Positions 35,569-48,532 are shown, counted from the stretch's first letter. The stretch: 64,000 nucleotides of DNA from Fremontodendron californicum (GCA_030761205.1 JAULJL010000005.1:4923501-4987500); one strand, 5' to 3'. Program-made: numbers and translations. Notes: generated by a model not told the origin, from the letters alone.

Positions 35569-38500
35569 ATGGGTCCAATAAAGATTGCAATAGGGGACAT
35601 GTTGATTACTTTCATGTGGGTTTTTTGTTCATCAATGTTTGGTTTATTAACTTCTTCGATAGCCACTGCCATTGGTGTCGAAACCGTTGCTTGGGCTCCT
35701 ATTGTTATCATCACCGTCATCATTTTTGTTTTCGTTTTCATCTTTAATATTATTGGTGAATTTCTTGGTGGGGCTAGCTTTAATCCTACTGGAACCGCTG
35801 CCTTCTACGCCGCCGGGGTCGGTGACGATAGCCTTATCTCCATGGGCCTCCGGTTCCCAGCTCAGGTAAATATAAATTTGTTATTTTTGTGTGCTTTTCT
35901 GTGTGGGTTTTTTGGTTTTTGATGGAATTCTATTTGACCTGATCTGGATTCTGCTTTTTTTTTTTAAAATCTTTTTGGATCAAATCATATGATTTTTTTG
36001 TGGTTTAGTGATAATATTTTAACTGTTTGATAGGTTGTAATTGATTAATTCTGTAGTCTTTTTTTTTTTTGCAGGTCAGAATAAATTCCTTAGAAATTCT
36101 TAATTCTGCAAATGCTTTTGTAAAAAAAAAAAAAAAAAAAAAAAAGGCCTTACCTGACACGGCAGTAATTTACTAGTTCAGATGATAAAATCTTAATTAC
36201 AAAAATTTGTAAATTCATCCGTAAATCTAATAACATATGCCATTGCTAGTTCAAGGAGTGAAAATAGTTTACTCTCTTTTTTTTTTTTTTTTTTTAAAGC
36301 TTTAGTTACTTATTTTCTTTGTTTTAATTTCAAATATTCATCATTTTTATTACTTTGTTGTCAGTCTTTTTGGTGTGTGTGCTTTTTGATCACATGGTTT
36401 TGGCACTATTTTTCATTTTCATTTTCATTTTCCTTTTGGTTTTGATTTGCTTTTTTAATTTCCTTTTAAACTTTATAGCTCTACTAAGCAATAAATCTGA
36501 GATGTTGCCCTGTTTATTTCCTTTTTTCTTAAAGGCTTCCCCTTTATAAAAGGAAATTTGAGTGTGCCAGAAAAAAAAAAAAAAGGAAATTTAAAATGAA
36601 CAATGCACATTTACTACAAAAGTGGGTAGTGAACAGAATGGTGTATAGTGAAGAACAATCATGTTAAAATCTTTTCCTTGTTATTACATTTTAGCACGCG
36701 AGAGTACTGTCATCTTAAGCTGCTGAAAAACAATATTAAATGATTAGCTAAAATTTTAAGATACATTACTGAAAATAGAATATCTCACTGGTGGCAGGCT
36801 GTTGGTGCCGTGGGCGGTGCCCTGGCGATCATGGAGGTGATTCCGGAACAGTACAAGCACATGATAGGGGGACCATCTTTGAAAGTAGATATACACACCG
36901 GAGCCATTGCCGAGGGGGTCTTGACTTTTGTAATTACCTTTGCTGTTCTTTTAATCATTCTTAGAGGTCCGCAGAGTGCAATATTCAAGACATGGTTGCT
37001 TGCCATTGCGACTGTAGCATTAGTCATGTCCGGTACTGCTTACACTGGACCTTCCATGAATCCTGCCAATGTAAGTTGCCTTTCCATTTCCATATGTTGT
37101 TCTGATTTAAATTATGTCTAACCTACATAGTGCGGTGATAATACTAAGTTTTTTGTACTTTTTTGTCATTGTTTCCTTTATGTACTATAAATTGCTACTC
37201 GAGCTTATTCCTTTTTGAAGCATCTGAAGTATATGCAGTTGCGTAACTTCCCAACTAGGGATATGTCTGGCTTGCTTGTTACTACTTCATTGGTTTGGAT
37301 TCCTTGAAATATGATTGTACTCTGCCCCTCCCTCTCGTTGTGATGCTTTTGTAATATTTTTTTGTATTGGACTGTCATGTATTATGCCCGACGTAAGTAT
37401 TATTAAAAAAACACTTCATTTGTTTTGGACTGTCATATTAATTAGGTAATAATTGAGTAGAGGATAGTGGTCTCAGTTTTGAAACATCTAAGATATTGGT
37501 GATACTCTGATGATGACATAAGCTAGATTAAATAAATTAGGTTGAATAAGTGCATTTAGGTATCTTTGTATTTCGTTTTTGGATCTTAAAATTTGCCATA
37601 TATGTAAAGGAGACTGCCTTACTGAAGAAATCACATTTAATGTATGATTTCTTCAATGCAACTTGAAAAGTGAAAAAAACCAAGGAGAATTCATCTTTTA
37701 ATGTATAAATTGTCTGGTTCTCACAATTTACCAGTTCTAGCATCACTTAGTCAATGTATAAGTTTAGATTTCCAAAGTTAATGTGTTTTTGATTGAGGAA
37801 GAAAGACCCTTTTGAGTTTCTCTTTAAAATATTATTGTTAAATGTCAGAATAGAATGTAACTCAAGTACAGTATTAAAGTTTGGTGAATTTTTAAATTTT
37901 ATCTACATCCTTTTCGGAATTGTTCTGGCAGAGGTGTACTCTTCAGTCAACCCTTCTAATGCAGTCCAATATACCTACCTTAGTTTCCCCATTTAACAGT
38001 TGCCCACAAGCAGAACTATCTCTGATAATATCTTACAACCATCACTGCAGCTTCTCCTTGGTCAACGTGGTGAAGACTTCTATATTTTCTGGTGTGTAGA
38101 TAGTTCTGCACTGACTTTTTGATAATGGAACACTAGTTTACTTATACCCTTTTGTTTCAATATTAGGATAACAATTATGTAGGGTGGTTTTGCACAGTGC
38201 TTCTTTGACTGGTTAGTCAAGGATAGTTGTCTCTGAAATTTGGCCTTATGAGCAAAGATGGGATCATTTCGCTCTGTTTCTGTGTAATTAGGCTCTATGT
38301 TGCTCTAACTCTTCATCTTTCTTGAAGTACTCTGTACTCGTGTCTGACACACGTGTCCGATGCGTATCCGGACATGGAAATGAGGATATGATCCTCTAAG
38401 GACCCTCCAAATACATGAAAATCTTGGAAAATTAAACATATCCGTGTCGGACACATACCCATGTCCGACACATACCTGTGTCCGACACACCCGAGTCCGA

Positions 38501-39582
38501 GTAACATAGATTAGGCTCACCCTGGTTGAATGAGAGATTCTTTGTATATTCAGGTAGTCATATTAATAGTTGTTCCTTGGGTAGTTATTGATATAGGTGG
38601 GCTGAAGAAGGATCCCTCTTAAGCTATCTGTATTGCTTTTTCCTAGATCTACATATTAGGTTCCCTCTTCTGAACATGTGTTCGTGATTCAATCTTGGAA
38701 AGCTAGTCTCTGTTAGTTTCATGCACCATAGGCAATCTTCTTGATAATTAGTGAAGGATCAGAGAGGATTTCTGGCCCTGTTTTGTATGTAGGCTTAAGT
38801 TTCTGCTATCTTCTCGATCATAGTGATTTAAATTCCTTATAACATTGTTATTTGGTTTAAGTATAAGCAATTGCGATTGTCAATATGCTTTTTCAAGCAT
38901 AATGTTTAATGCATGCCAGTCTATTTGATACAATTGCATGTCCTGGTTGATTTACATATAAGCAAATAACTTAGACTCTTTTTGTGGCTTCCATTTGTGT
39001 TGCTTTAATCCTTTTTGGTGACTTTGCACTTTTTCTTTCTTATTGCATCTTTTCCTTGAGTCCTAGTTACACTTCCTATTCAATAAAGTGATTCTCTAAT
39101 GTAATTATATATCCCATTAAGTATGCATTTCCTGACTTCTCATTGATTCGTTAAATTATATAAGTTCATAACTGTTAACTTCTTATCTATGTTACTTCGA
39201 CCCTTCATTTTCCCTGAAGTACCCCTATTTGACACCATATCTGACGGGGTACGATCTTCCAAATATATGGAAAAACTAAAAAAAAATTGAGCATACCCGT
39301 ATCCGATACTCAACCCCGAGAACGAGTAACATAGCTTCCTACTTATTGAAAGTAACCATCTTTTTTTAGTGGTGAAGACATCATTTAAAGCCTAAATAAT
39401 TGCATTAGTAGTAATGGTGAATCATATTGCAGGCCTTTGGTTGGGCATATGTAAACAATTGGCACAACACATGGGATCAGTTTTATGTTTATTGGATCTG
39501 TCCATTCATTGGAGCTATATTGGCGGCGTGGGTGTTCCGACTTTTCTTCCCCCCGCCACCCGTGAAGGTGAAGAAAGCGTAA
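35569..39582 (+). CDS. SIP1: Small basic intrinsic protein, SIP1-type aquaporin
   Basis: Exons 35569-35865, 36798-37070 and 39433-39582 join in phase to 239 residues, the usual SIP length. Six membrane helices are present. The first pore motif is SFNPTG (NPT instead of the aquaporin NPA, characteristic of SIP1) and the second is SMNPAN. The tail is short and basic (PPPPVKVKKA). SIP1 proteins are endoplasmic-reticulum water channels in Arabidopsis. The start context ACCATGGG is strong. Intron 2 is 2.36 kb and holds two CTATGTT-family MITEs, both antisense. No defect is visible. The SIP1 subtype is secure; the exact paralogue (1;1 or 1;2) is not. Confidence 0.94.
38295..38509 (-). mobile_element. 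CTATGTT-family MITE in SIP1 intron 2, perfect duplication
   Basis: 215 bases with ends CTATGTTGCTCTAACTC and GTCCGAGTAACATAG. The 8-bp duplication attaggct (38287-38294, 38510-38517) is perfect. It is longer than its relatives because the ACACATACC-GTCCGAC phrase is repeated in tandem inside. Antisense to SIP1. Confidence 0.9.
39187..39334 (-). mobile_element. CTATGTT-family MITE in SIP1 intron 2, shortened
   Basis: 148 bases with ends CTATGTTACTTCGACCC and GAACGAGTAACATAG. The flanks cttcttat and cttcctac agree at 6 of 8 positions. An internal part (the CGGACATGG region) is deleted. It ends about 100 bases before the exon 3 acceptor. Confidence 0.8.
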
Positions 39583-39828
39583 GGTGGCGGTAATAAGGTT
39601 CGCATGGCCGCCATCAACAACAATAGATAAGCTGAATGTTTATGTAATAAGCAGTTCTTTTTTTCTTTTTCTTTTTCTTTTTCTTTTTCTTTCTATTATG
39701 CAAGTCCAACACTATCAATTTCTCTCGATCATTTATGGGGATAATATGAATGAAACATTCTTGTTGTGTAATACCTTTTTTCTGCATTCTCTTGTTTGGT
39801 TGGCTGTAAATGTTGTGGAAATCTTATC

Positions 39829-39935
39829 CTATGTTGCTTCAGCTCTTTAATTTTCTCAAAATACTCGTGTTAGAAACATATCTATCATGAAGATTTTGAA
39901 AAGATTTAAACATACTCATGTTGAATGCATACAAA
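39829..39935 (-). mobile_element. Truncated CTATGTT-family MITE after SIP1
   Basis: Starts CTATGTTGCTTCAGCTC, continues with AAATACTCGTGTTAG and AAACATACTCATGTTG, and then loses the family pattern. It lies about 250 bases after the SIP1 stop and may be inside its 3' untranslated region. Confidence 0.6.
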
Positions 39936-40843
39936 ATTTCCCAGTTTTGCATGCATGAATTCGTGGAGAATTGCCTCTTAAACATGTTAGTAGATTAAGT
40001 TTGAACTATTCTGAATTACTGTACCTTTTTGAATGCTTAAAAGAAATACAAGTTCTCATCACTTGGCTTTTCTTTACTTCAATAATTTGAGTCAGCAGAC
40101 TTTGTCAAGACTCAATACCGAAGAAAAAAAGAAGGAATTCTAGTGTTTTTACTTTTAGATAGCAAATAACAATTTAATAAAATTATATTGATAATTTTAG
40201 ATACGATGTAATTGTATGATTCGAGAAAACATAATTAAAACGAGACACGATATTAAAATATAAAATGATATGAATACTTAATGTATTAAAATTTAAACAA
40301 ATATATAATATTTTAATCACAATTATAATACAAAAATTATATAAATACAACACAAGTTTATGGATTGTCAGACTTTTTTTTTTTTTTTTAATAACATAGT
40401 ATGCATTTGATTATGATTAATTCAATATAAGAATAATAATATGTATTTTTTATTCTTAAAAGTTAAAATTTCTCTATAAATTTACTTTTATATTAAAAAA
40501 ATGAAATGATAATTGGATTCATCAATTAGAGTTTCATTGAAACATAGATATATGTTTATATAAACAAAACAAGCCTTTGCTTCGTTACTATCACCAAATC
40601 TTATACTTACAAAATAAAATTTTAATGTACCAAAAAATAATTTTTATTTTTCAGTGATTTTTTAAAATTTTTCTTACTTGGGATTCTCACCAAATAAAAT
40701 TAAAAAAAAAACCCTCTAAATTTTATGTTTACGTACATTTTAAAAAAACAGAATTTTTTTTTTTTTTATTTCTCCCTCCCTAATCTATTCCCTGTCTCTT
40801 CCTCTTCTTTTCTTTATCACTCCCTTCTCTTTCTCTGCTTCAC

Positions 40844-40918
40844 ATGATTAACATTTCCTTTCCTCTTCCAATCCTTTCAAAATCACTTCTTAATTTCACA
40901 TTTTTCCATAAAGGTTAA
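40844..40918 (+). other. Upstream ORF in the apyrase leader region
   Basis: An ATG at 40844 opens 24 codons and stops at TAA 40916-40918, 184 bases before the apyrase ATG at 41103. If transcription begins above 40844, this could reduce apyrase translation. The transcript start is not known. Confidence 0.35.
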
Positions 40919-41102
40919 AATTCCTATAAATTCGAAAATACCGAAATTCAGAAACCTGGAAGATCTGGAGCCATTACCGACTTCCTCCGGCAACGGCCAG
41001 ATCCGGTACCGAACACCATCCTCAGCCGAGCTACTCGAGTCCTTTCCAAACGGAGGCTCAATATCCCCGACCGGAAACGGCACCACCGATAACCTCGATA
41101 AG

Positions 41103-44100
41103 ATGATGAAGCGTTCAATGGCGAGGCACGAGTCCATCTCCGACAAGATCCACAAGTACCGAGGCGTTTTGCTGGTGATCTCCATCCCTATCGTGCTTAT
41201 AACGTTCGTATTGTACGTCATGCCGGGGAAATCGGCGTCGGATGCGGCCGTGCTGGAGGAGATCGAGATAAATAGCAGGAAAGTAGGGGCGAATTCGAGA
41301 GGGAATAGGAATTATGCGGTGATTTTCGATGCGGGGAGTTCCGGGAGTCGAGTTCATGTTTATTGTTTTGATCATAATTTGGATCTTGTTCCAATTGGCT
41401 CTGAATTAGAGCTTTTTGAACAGGTAAATTCTTTTTTTTTTAATAGTAATTTTTAGAGCAGAAAAATATATTTGCTTGGAATTTAGCTTTAAAAACGATA
41501 ATTTGAGTGCTAGTGTAATAGTAGTATTTTTAATAGATTTGCTTGAAATTAGAGCTTTTTGAACTGCCAATATCCTTTTTTTTTTGGGGCCAGATTTTAT
41601 GTTTTTAATATTTTAGAAGCGAAAATTAATTGTTCCTTTATAATGTGAATTAATGTAAATCGAAAGTTAGTATTATAATTTTTTGTTTCTCTTTTTTCCA
41701 ATTTTTTTTTGTTAGTGTCATTAATTTTATATTTTAAGATGAACTTGTTCGAATTTTGAAAGAGGATTTAATTTTATATTTTGTACTTTTATGTTTGATT
41801 TTACAAGCGAAATATTTAAATTTGGAATTTTGAGAGAGAAATAAAGCTTTGAAATGATAATTCAAGTGCTAATTTAATATAGTAATTTTGCTTTTTTTTT
41901 AATATGTTAGTGGATTTTATTTGATATTTACTGTTATGTTTTTTTTTTCTTTTCAATTTTTGTTGTTTTTTCGAAGTGAAAATTAGATTGCTAGGAATTT
42001 GACTTCCCAGGATATAGTTATATTTTTAAATCTGGAATTTGAGTGAGAAATGTAGCTTTAAAATGATAATTTTTGTTGCAATTATTCTTTTTAGCTTTTT
42101 AAAAGAAAATTTATATTACTGGCCTTTATTTTATATTTGTGGCACACATTGTTTCACTCTAAAAGAGAATTTTACTTGAATTTGAACAAAAAGAGAAATT
42201 TCTAGCATCAATTGGTTGGTATTTTTAAAGTGCCATTTTATTCGTATGCCCTAGAAGAAAATTTTTCTTGAATTTTATGCAACTTTATTTTATGTATTAA
42301 TTGATTTTATGTGGTTTGTTATGTTATAGCTCAAACCGGGTTTGAGCTACTATGCAAAAGATCCGCAGGCTGCAGCAAGTTCATTACTTTCTCTTCTTGA
42401 CAAGGCAGAAAGTGTTGTGTCACTAGATTTGCGATCAAAGACTCCTGTCAGAGTTGGGGTTCGTATACTTAGATGCATTGTGCATGCTTATTTTTGAATT
42501 CTGAGTCTCTTAAATTGCTGAAAACTGGGACTTTAAATGTCGTGTAGGCAACTGCAGGTCTGAGGGCATTAGAAGGTGATGCATCTGATAGAATTTTGCA
42601 AGCGGTAATTCTATTTTTGGAAGCATGTTGTTTATGTTCACATTGTTTTTCCATTTATTCATGCTAACGTCTTTTTAAATGCTTATTTAGGTTAGGGAGC
42701 TTCTGAAAGATAGAAGCACCCTCAAATCTGATGAGGCAAATGGTGTCAGAATTCTGGATGGCTCTCAAGAAGGTTCTTATGAGTGGGTATGTTTTGCTGA
42801 ATTTCATTTAATTTTATACTTTGCTTTTATTTTGGGCCTAAAGTGATTTTCCTTTTCAAGCTTGGTTATATGGAAAATATGTAAGCCTGCAGTAGAATGC
42901 ATTTTATTGCATGCTTGATCAGGCTCTTTTTTGTTGTGGTAGATTGTCGTCATATTTTACATTGTTCCTATGATTCTTTTCCTTGAGGACACTCTTACAT
43001 GCTATAATCAGTCTTACTGAAGATGATTTCATGATAATGGTCAATTCAAAGGTGAAATCCTTGGGTCTTCTCTGGGGTAACGAAGGGAAATACTCTAAAG
43101 CTAGGGTCATATAGATAGATAAATGGATACATATATTTTGCCATAGAAGCAAGTATTTACATTTTGCTATGAAGCTAAACTTTGCTGCATGTATAGGGAG
43201 GAACATACTATCAAAGATCTGGATCCATTGCAAATTTTCCTACTGGTTGAGGCAGTGGACCTAATTTGGAGTTTCTTAACTGCCATCTTCTTTTGCAGGT
43301 GACAATAAATTACCTATTAGGGAATTTGGGAAGGACATATGGAGACACAGTTGGCATAGTTGATCTTGGTGGTGGATCTGTTCAAATGGCATATGCCATC
43401 TCCGAGAATGCTGCTTCAAAGGCTCCGAGTGTACCAGCTGGAGAGGACAATTATGTAAATGAAATGTATCTGAAGGGATCAAAATATCACCTCTATGTTC
43501 ACAGGTTTCTCTCTTTCATTTTGACAAATTGATTTTATGATTCTATTAGTGATTTGAAATGGACAAAAAAGAGAAATTTTATGGCTTCTGATTCCTACAG
43601 CAGCCAATTTTATCAGACGTGTCTTTATTCAGTCATTTTTATAACTCTGTAGCCTCATGAAAATCCATTATATTCATAATTGTATGTTTTAGTTAAATAT
43701 ACTTCTGGCTTTTCGCATACAGTTATTTGCACTATGGCTTATTGGCAGCTCGAGCAGAAATTTTGAAGGTCTCTGAAGGTTCTGGCAACCCTTGCATCTT
43801 GGAGGGTTTTGATGGTATGTCTGAGTTTGTTTGATAGCATCTTCAAAGAGCTTTTCTTTTAATTATTTCGCCTGCATATGACAATTTGCTTGACAGATTC
43901 AGTAGCTAAGGTTTTTTAATGCTTTGATCACTGAGAATGTGATCTTTGGCAATTGTCTGTAAAAGCAATCGGCTTCCTACTGAAAATTGTATATCATCTC
44001 TCTATTCCTAAAGTTTGAATGCTCTGAATATGATATAGTTTGAGTAGTTATAGTGTCCTTTGCTCTTTGGTTGGCAGAATATGTACCATTTAAGTACTTA

Positions 44101-44842
44101 ACATATTCGGCATTTTATCTTTCTAAGGTACTTATACATATGGAGGAGAAGAATATAAAGCATCCGCTCCTTCATCGGGCACAAGCTTTGAAGAATGCAG
44201 GAGGGTTACTCTCAAGGCTCTTAAAGTAAATGATACATGTACGCATATGAAGTGCACATTTGGTGGCGTATGGAACGGTGGAGGTGGAGATGGACAGAAG
44301 AATCTGTTTGTTGCTTCGTTTTTCTTTGACAGGGCTGCTGAGGTATTTGCTCATCAAGAATTTTGTTGCCTGAAAATAAACTAGGGAAGAAACTGATTAG
44401 CCATTCTAACTAAATTGTTTACGAATACAGGCCGGTTTTATTAAAGCCACTGATCCTGTTGCGAAAGTTCAGCCTCATTCTTTTGCGGAAGCTGCTAAAC
44501 GCGCTTGTGAAACCAAGTACGCAAATGCTAGAGCAACATATGCCGATGTGGGCGAGAGTAACCTGGCGTATATATGCATGGATCTAGTTTATGAGTACAC
44601 CCTGCTCGTTGATGGATTTGGTAAGCCTATATACTTCATCGTTTTCGGTTATGCAAATTTCATAGATGCAGATCCCTATTAAAAGAGGCATCTTAAGATT
44701 CTTATCGTCCCACGTTGTCTTTTCTCGAACAGGCCTTGATCCTTACCAAGATATTACATTGGTGAAGCAAGTGAAATACCGCAATTCCCTTGTCGAAGCC
44801 GCTTGGCCACTAGGCAGTGCCATTGAGGCCGTATCATCATGA
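41103..44842 (+). CDS. Apyrase (GDA1/CD39 nucleoside phosphatase)
   Basis: Nine exons (41103-41423, 42330-42458, 42548-42604, 42691-42786, 43299-43504, 43723-43814, 44128-44342, 44431-44620, 44733-44842) join in phase to 471 residues, the usual plant apyrase length. The short basic N-terminus (KRSMARHES) precedes a signal anchor (GVLLVISIPIVLITFVLYVM), then the apyrase conserved regions: IFDAGSSGSRVH, VGATAGLRAL, GSYEWVTINYLL, VDLGGGSVQMAY and, near the end, LVDGFGL and EAAWPLGSAIEA. Apyrases remove gamma and beta phosphates from NTP and NDP. Arabidopsis APY1/APY2, which it resembles most, act in the Golgi lumen and possibly at the cell surface. The ATG at 41103 is followed by another at 41106, and either could be used. 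The frame stays open for about 75 codons upstream without an ATG. All catalytic regions look intact. Confidence 0.94.
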
Positions 44843-45307
44843 AGTGAAATTCCAGGTCATGATGCAGCTCTAATTACTCATTGAAAATTTCCATGGCTTG
44901 TGGTTCTAAAAGAAGCATTTCGCCATTTCTTAACTGAAACCACAGTCAATAACGTGCAGACGTAGGCAGCAAGCATGTTCATGCTTGAAATTCGGATTTT
45001 GGTGGGAATAATGGAAGAGAGAAAAGGTTCGTTTTATCTTCATTTGTAATTTACATTATTACTAGTTGATTTAATTGAATTAGTTCATTTAGTTTGTCCT
45101 ACGGAACGGAACAAATAGATTATGATACCAATGTGTTTGTTTGTTTTGTTGTGTCCCTAATATTTTTTGTTAGTAAAAATAAGCATTTTTCTTTAAATTT
45201 TCGTATCTTTGTATTTTGTTTTGAGTCCCTTTCGGTTTCCTCATCTAGTTGTATTATACCACTAGGGCTGTGAAATATAAAATTAAATTTGAACTGAAAT
45301 GTTAAAG

Positions 45308-45778
45308 TAATTAAACGGTTCTTGTACTATAGTCAAAAGTGTATTTTAATCCTTATATTATAGAAGTGAGTAATTTAATTTTTGTACGTTTGAAATTTGT
45401 GCAAATAAGTAAAATTGGTAACAGTGTTAATGGTTGACATACTGACAGAAAAAATAACTTGAAAAAAATTATGACATATCCATTTGTTTTTTTTACTCAA
45501 GTGAAATTTAAAAAAAATAATTTTTTTAATTCAAATCTCTCTTTTACCCGTAAAAACATTTTTTTTCGAAGTCATCTATTCTGTATTTGACATGTCATCA
45601 TTTTTTTTCTTTTAAATTATCTATTTTGTCAGTTTCATATGTCTACGTCAACATTTAGACGGTTTTTCATTAATATTGTTACAAATTTTATTTTTTGCAT
45701 CAATTTTAAACGTACAATAATTAAATTATTCAGTTATGTAATACATAAACTTTTGACTTATAGTTAAAGGATTACCTA
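45308..45778. mobile_element. TIR element with arms of about 140 bases
   Basis: The left arm (AACGGTTCTTGTACTATAGT, CAAAAGTGTATT, TTTGTACGTTTGAAATT, GTAACAGTGTTAATGG) is repeated inverted at the right (complement phrases TTGACTTATAGTTAAAGGAT, TTTAAACGTACAATAATTAA, ATTAATATTGTTAC). There is no transposase, so it is non-autonomous. The termini are too worn to read a target duplication. It lies about 470 bases after the apyrase stop. Confidence 0.6.
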
Positions 45779-46729
45779 GATAGTTTAACCGAAATGTTAT
45801 TATAACTGGCCCGATCAAAGGAAAGGAAGATCATGGGAGGTGAAAGGGATTTTGTTTTGGTTAAGATGTAGCAGACAGTGGGTCAGCCGACGATGGTGGA
45901 TACTTGACGGCTGCCGATTGTGAGGAATGGCGGATTTTTATAGTGAAAAAAAATAGGGACAGATATGAGTTATTTATTTATAAATATAAATAGATTTTAA
46001 TAGAATTTAAAACTTGAATTATCAAATCTTGTTGGATTTAAATAAAAATATATGATATTATTATATTTGAATTCGATCCGATTTATGAATTCATCTACTT
46101 GTAACAAATAATTGTAACAAATAACGATAAATTTTTCTCTCAATCAATTTTATCATGTTAAAAAAATCACATCAACATTCATGTTTTATTAAGTATTAAA
46201 GTCACGTGAAAACTTTGATATTTTTATATTAACATAAGAATTTATTTTGATACAAATTATAAAATAAGAATTTATTTAGATATAGTACAAAAGTTAAAAT
46301 TTTATTTTAAAAAAATTAAAAAAGTTTAGAGACTTATTTAATATATTTTAAACATAAAGAAATTCAAATCTCCATCCTCTTCTACCATAGCAATTTAAAG
46401 CTCAACTTCTGACCCAAAAAAAATAATAATTTAAAGCTCAACCAAGCAAAACTCAAAATCAAAAGCCAACAATGATCATGTGGGTAGATTGCTGTGCCAG
46501 ATCTCTTGGGATTAGCAAGAAAAGATGGATTCCAAGGATCTTCCTCACTCCTCAGGTCTCCATCATAAATAATAAAATAAATAAAAAAAAACCCAAAAAA
46601 ATCAATAAAAATTATTGCAACCATTTTAAATATCATTAATACTTGATAACTATCAAAATTTATTATCCATTAAACATAGTTTTAATGTAATTCAATGCCA
46701 ATGAAAAACTCAATTTCAATCACCAAAAT

Positions 46730-48097
46730 TAGAGTTGGCAAAATGAATCCGAATTCAAAAATTCGATCCAAAAAATTCTGAACCCGAACCCGTCCAAACT
46801 CGATTTGATCAAAAAGTCAAAAACTCGAACCCGAAATGACCCGAGCCCGAAAGAGCCCGAACCCGAAAAGACCCGAACCAAAAATTATCCGAACCCGAAA
46901 AAACCCGAACCCAAAAAATCTGAACCCGAAAATACCCGAACCCGAGCCCGGCCCGAACCCGAATTTAATACTAAAAATAAAAATTATCAAATTGTAATTA
47001 AATAATTTTTTTATAAAGAAAAAAAATTATTTATCAATTTTATTCTAATATCATTTTTAATAATTTAATTAAATTTTAATTAAATTAAATTTATATTATA
47101 TATATGATAAAATAATAATTTTATCAAAAATACAATTATATTTTGTGCTTATAACTTTAATGTCTCATATCTTGATGAATCCACTATCTAAAAATTCTAA
47201 ACTCATGAAAATTTTATAAATGTAAATTTTTTTGACATAAAATATTACTTATCCTTTATTTATGTTATTTTAAGAGCACCCTTAGTATAATAGTATTTTC
47301 TATATATTAAAATTAATTAATAGCAATTCATTCATTTTAACTTATCTCTAGTATAATAATATTTCTTATATTAAAAAATAGATAAAAATTACTTTTAAAA
47401 AAAATGTGTCGCTCTTTGTAACATATATATAGTTTTCTTAGGCATATTATTAGATTAAGTTATCAACACCATATTCACTTGCCCAAGCCCAGATCGATCT
47501 GAAATATAGGCCTCAAATTCTGCCAAAACCCGTCCATATTTGTAAATGGATAGTCCGAGCCCGTTTAGACCTCAAAGTTGAATGTCAGGGTTCGTCCCTA
47601 CAAATCTCTTATTTTGTAGTGAATATAAATTATAATATATTTACATGTTGAAATTCGAGTTCATCAATCAATTATTTTAAATATTAATATGATTAATTTA
47701 TAATATATCATATTTTTTATAATAAATCATATTTTTTATAATATATCATATTTTTTATAATAAATTATTTTATTTTAAATATTAATATGATTAATTAATT
47801 TTATATTCTTTTGGTGCTAACTAATATTGGTTTTAATAAATAAATAAAATTAAAAATATCATATTATAATAAAAGATTATTTTTAAAAATAATTATAAAA
47901 TTATTTTTAAAAGTAAATATTTAAATTATGTAAAAATAATTACATCTAATATAAAATAAAAATAATATAAAACAAATCCAAACCCGACTGGGCTCGAACC
48001 CAAACGGACATGAACCCGGACGAACCCGAATGAACCCGAATGAATCCGAACCCGAACCCGAATGAGTCCGACCCGAACCCCCCATTTGCCACATCTA
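46730..48097. mobile_element. Non-autonomous hAT-like element with CCCGAA arrays
   Basis: The left end TAGAGTTGGCAAAATGAATC and the right end (complement TAGATGTGGCAAATGGGGGG) form an imperfect inverted repeat. The flanks accaaaat (46722-46729) and accaaaac (48098-48105) agree at 7 of 8 bases, an hAT-type 8-bp duplication. Inside each end is an array of CCCGAA-type hexamers (46782-46960 and 47983-48078). The middle is AT-rich with no transposase. The Pro/Glu/Lys-rich frame at 46805 is the hexamer array read as codons and is not a gene. Confidence 0.75.
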
Positions 48098-48223
48098 ACC
48101 AAAACCACATAATTTTGTAAAAAGAAAGAAGAAAGAAAACTCAAACGTAAAATTAAAACTACACCATTTAACTACCTTAAATTGAATTGTAGAAGACTTT
48201 TTACGACATTTATTTGTTTAAGC

Positions 48224-48532
48224 TAGACCTGTGGCTGGGTAGTCCATCCTGTTCGATAGACGCGGCTCATATTAGGTCGGATTTGAATAAAATATTTTAT
48301 AATTTGGATCGATTCGGTCCGGTCAGAATTATTATTTATTAAATAAAAATATTTTTTATTTAAATTTAATTATAAAATATATATATATAAATATTAATAT
48401 AAAAATATTTTTTTAATTTTTTAATATTTTAAATAATAAAACAGATTTATACGAGCCTGTTCAAGCTTTGCCCAAATGAGATTAGACCAAAAAAATTCGA
48501 ATTACTATCCGAACCGACCATAAACAAGTCTA
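48224..48532. mobile_element. hAT-like MITE (TAGACCTGTG end)
   Basis: 309 bases starting TAGACCTGTGGCTGGG and ending ACCATAAACAAGTCTA, an imperfect inverted repeat. The flanks gtttaagc and gtttaggc agree at 7 of 8 bases. It carries CCTGTTC and GCCTGTTCAAGC subterminal phrases shared with the elements at 2150 and 61680. Confidence 0.75.

Noticed and set aside
38305..38520. Short frames with repeated SDT/GHG peptides (also at 18964, 20032, 60469, 60557)
   Set aside because: They are all translations of the CTATGTT-family MITE in different frames; copies shift frame relative to each other and none is conserved as a protein.
42919..43233. 104-residue minus-strand frame inside an apyrase intron
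   Set aside because: It lies wholly in the intron before exon 5 and has no recognisable domain or regulatory context.
46805..47005. Reading frame rich in Pro, Glu and Lys
   Set aside because: It is the CCCGAA hexamer array of the hAT-like element read as codons; it has no start context, no splice sites and no domain.
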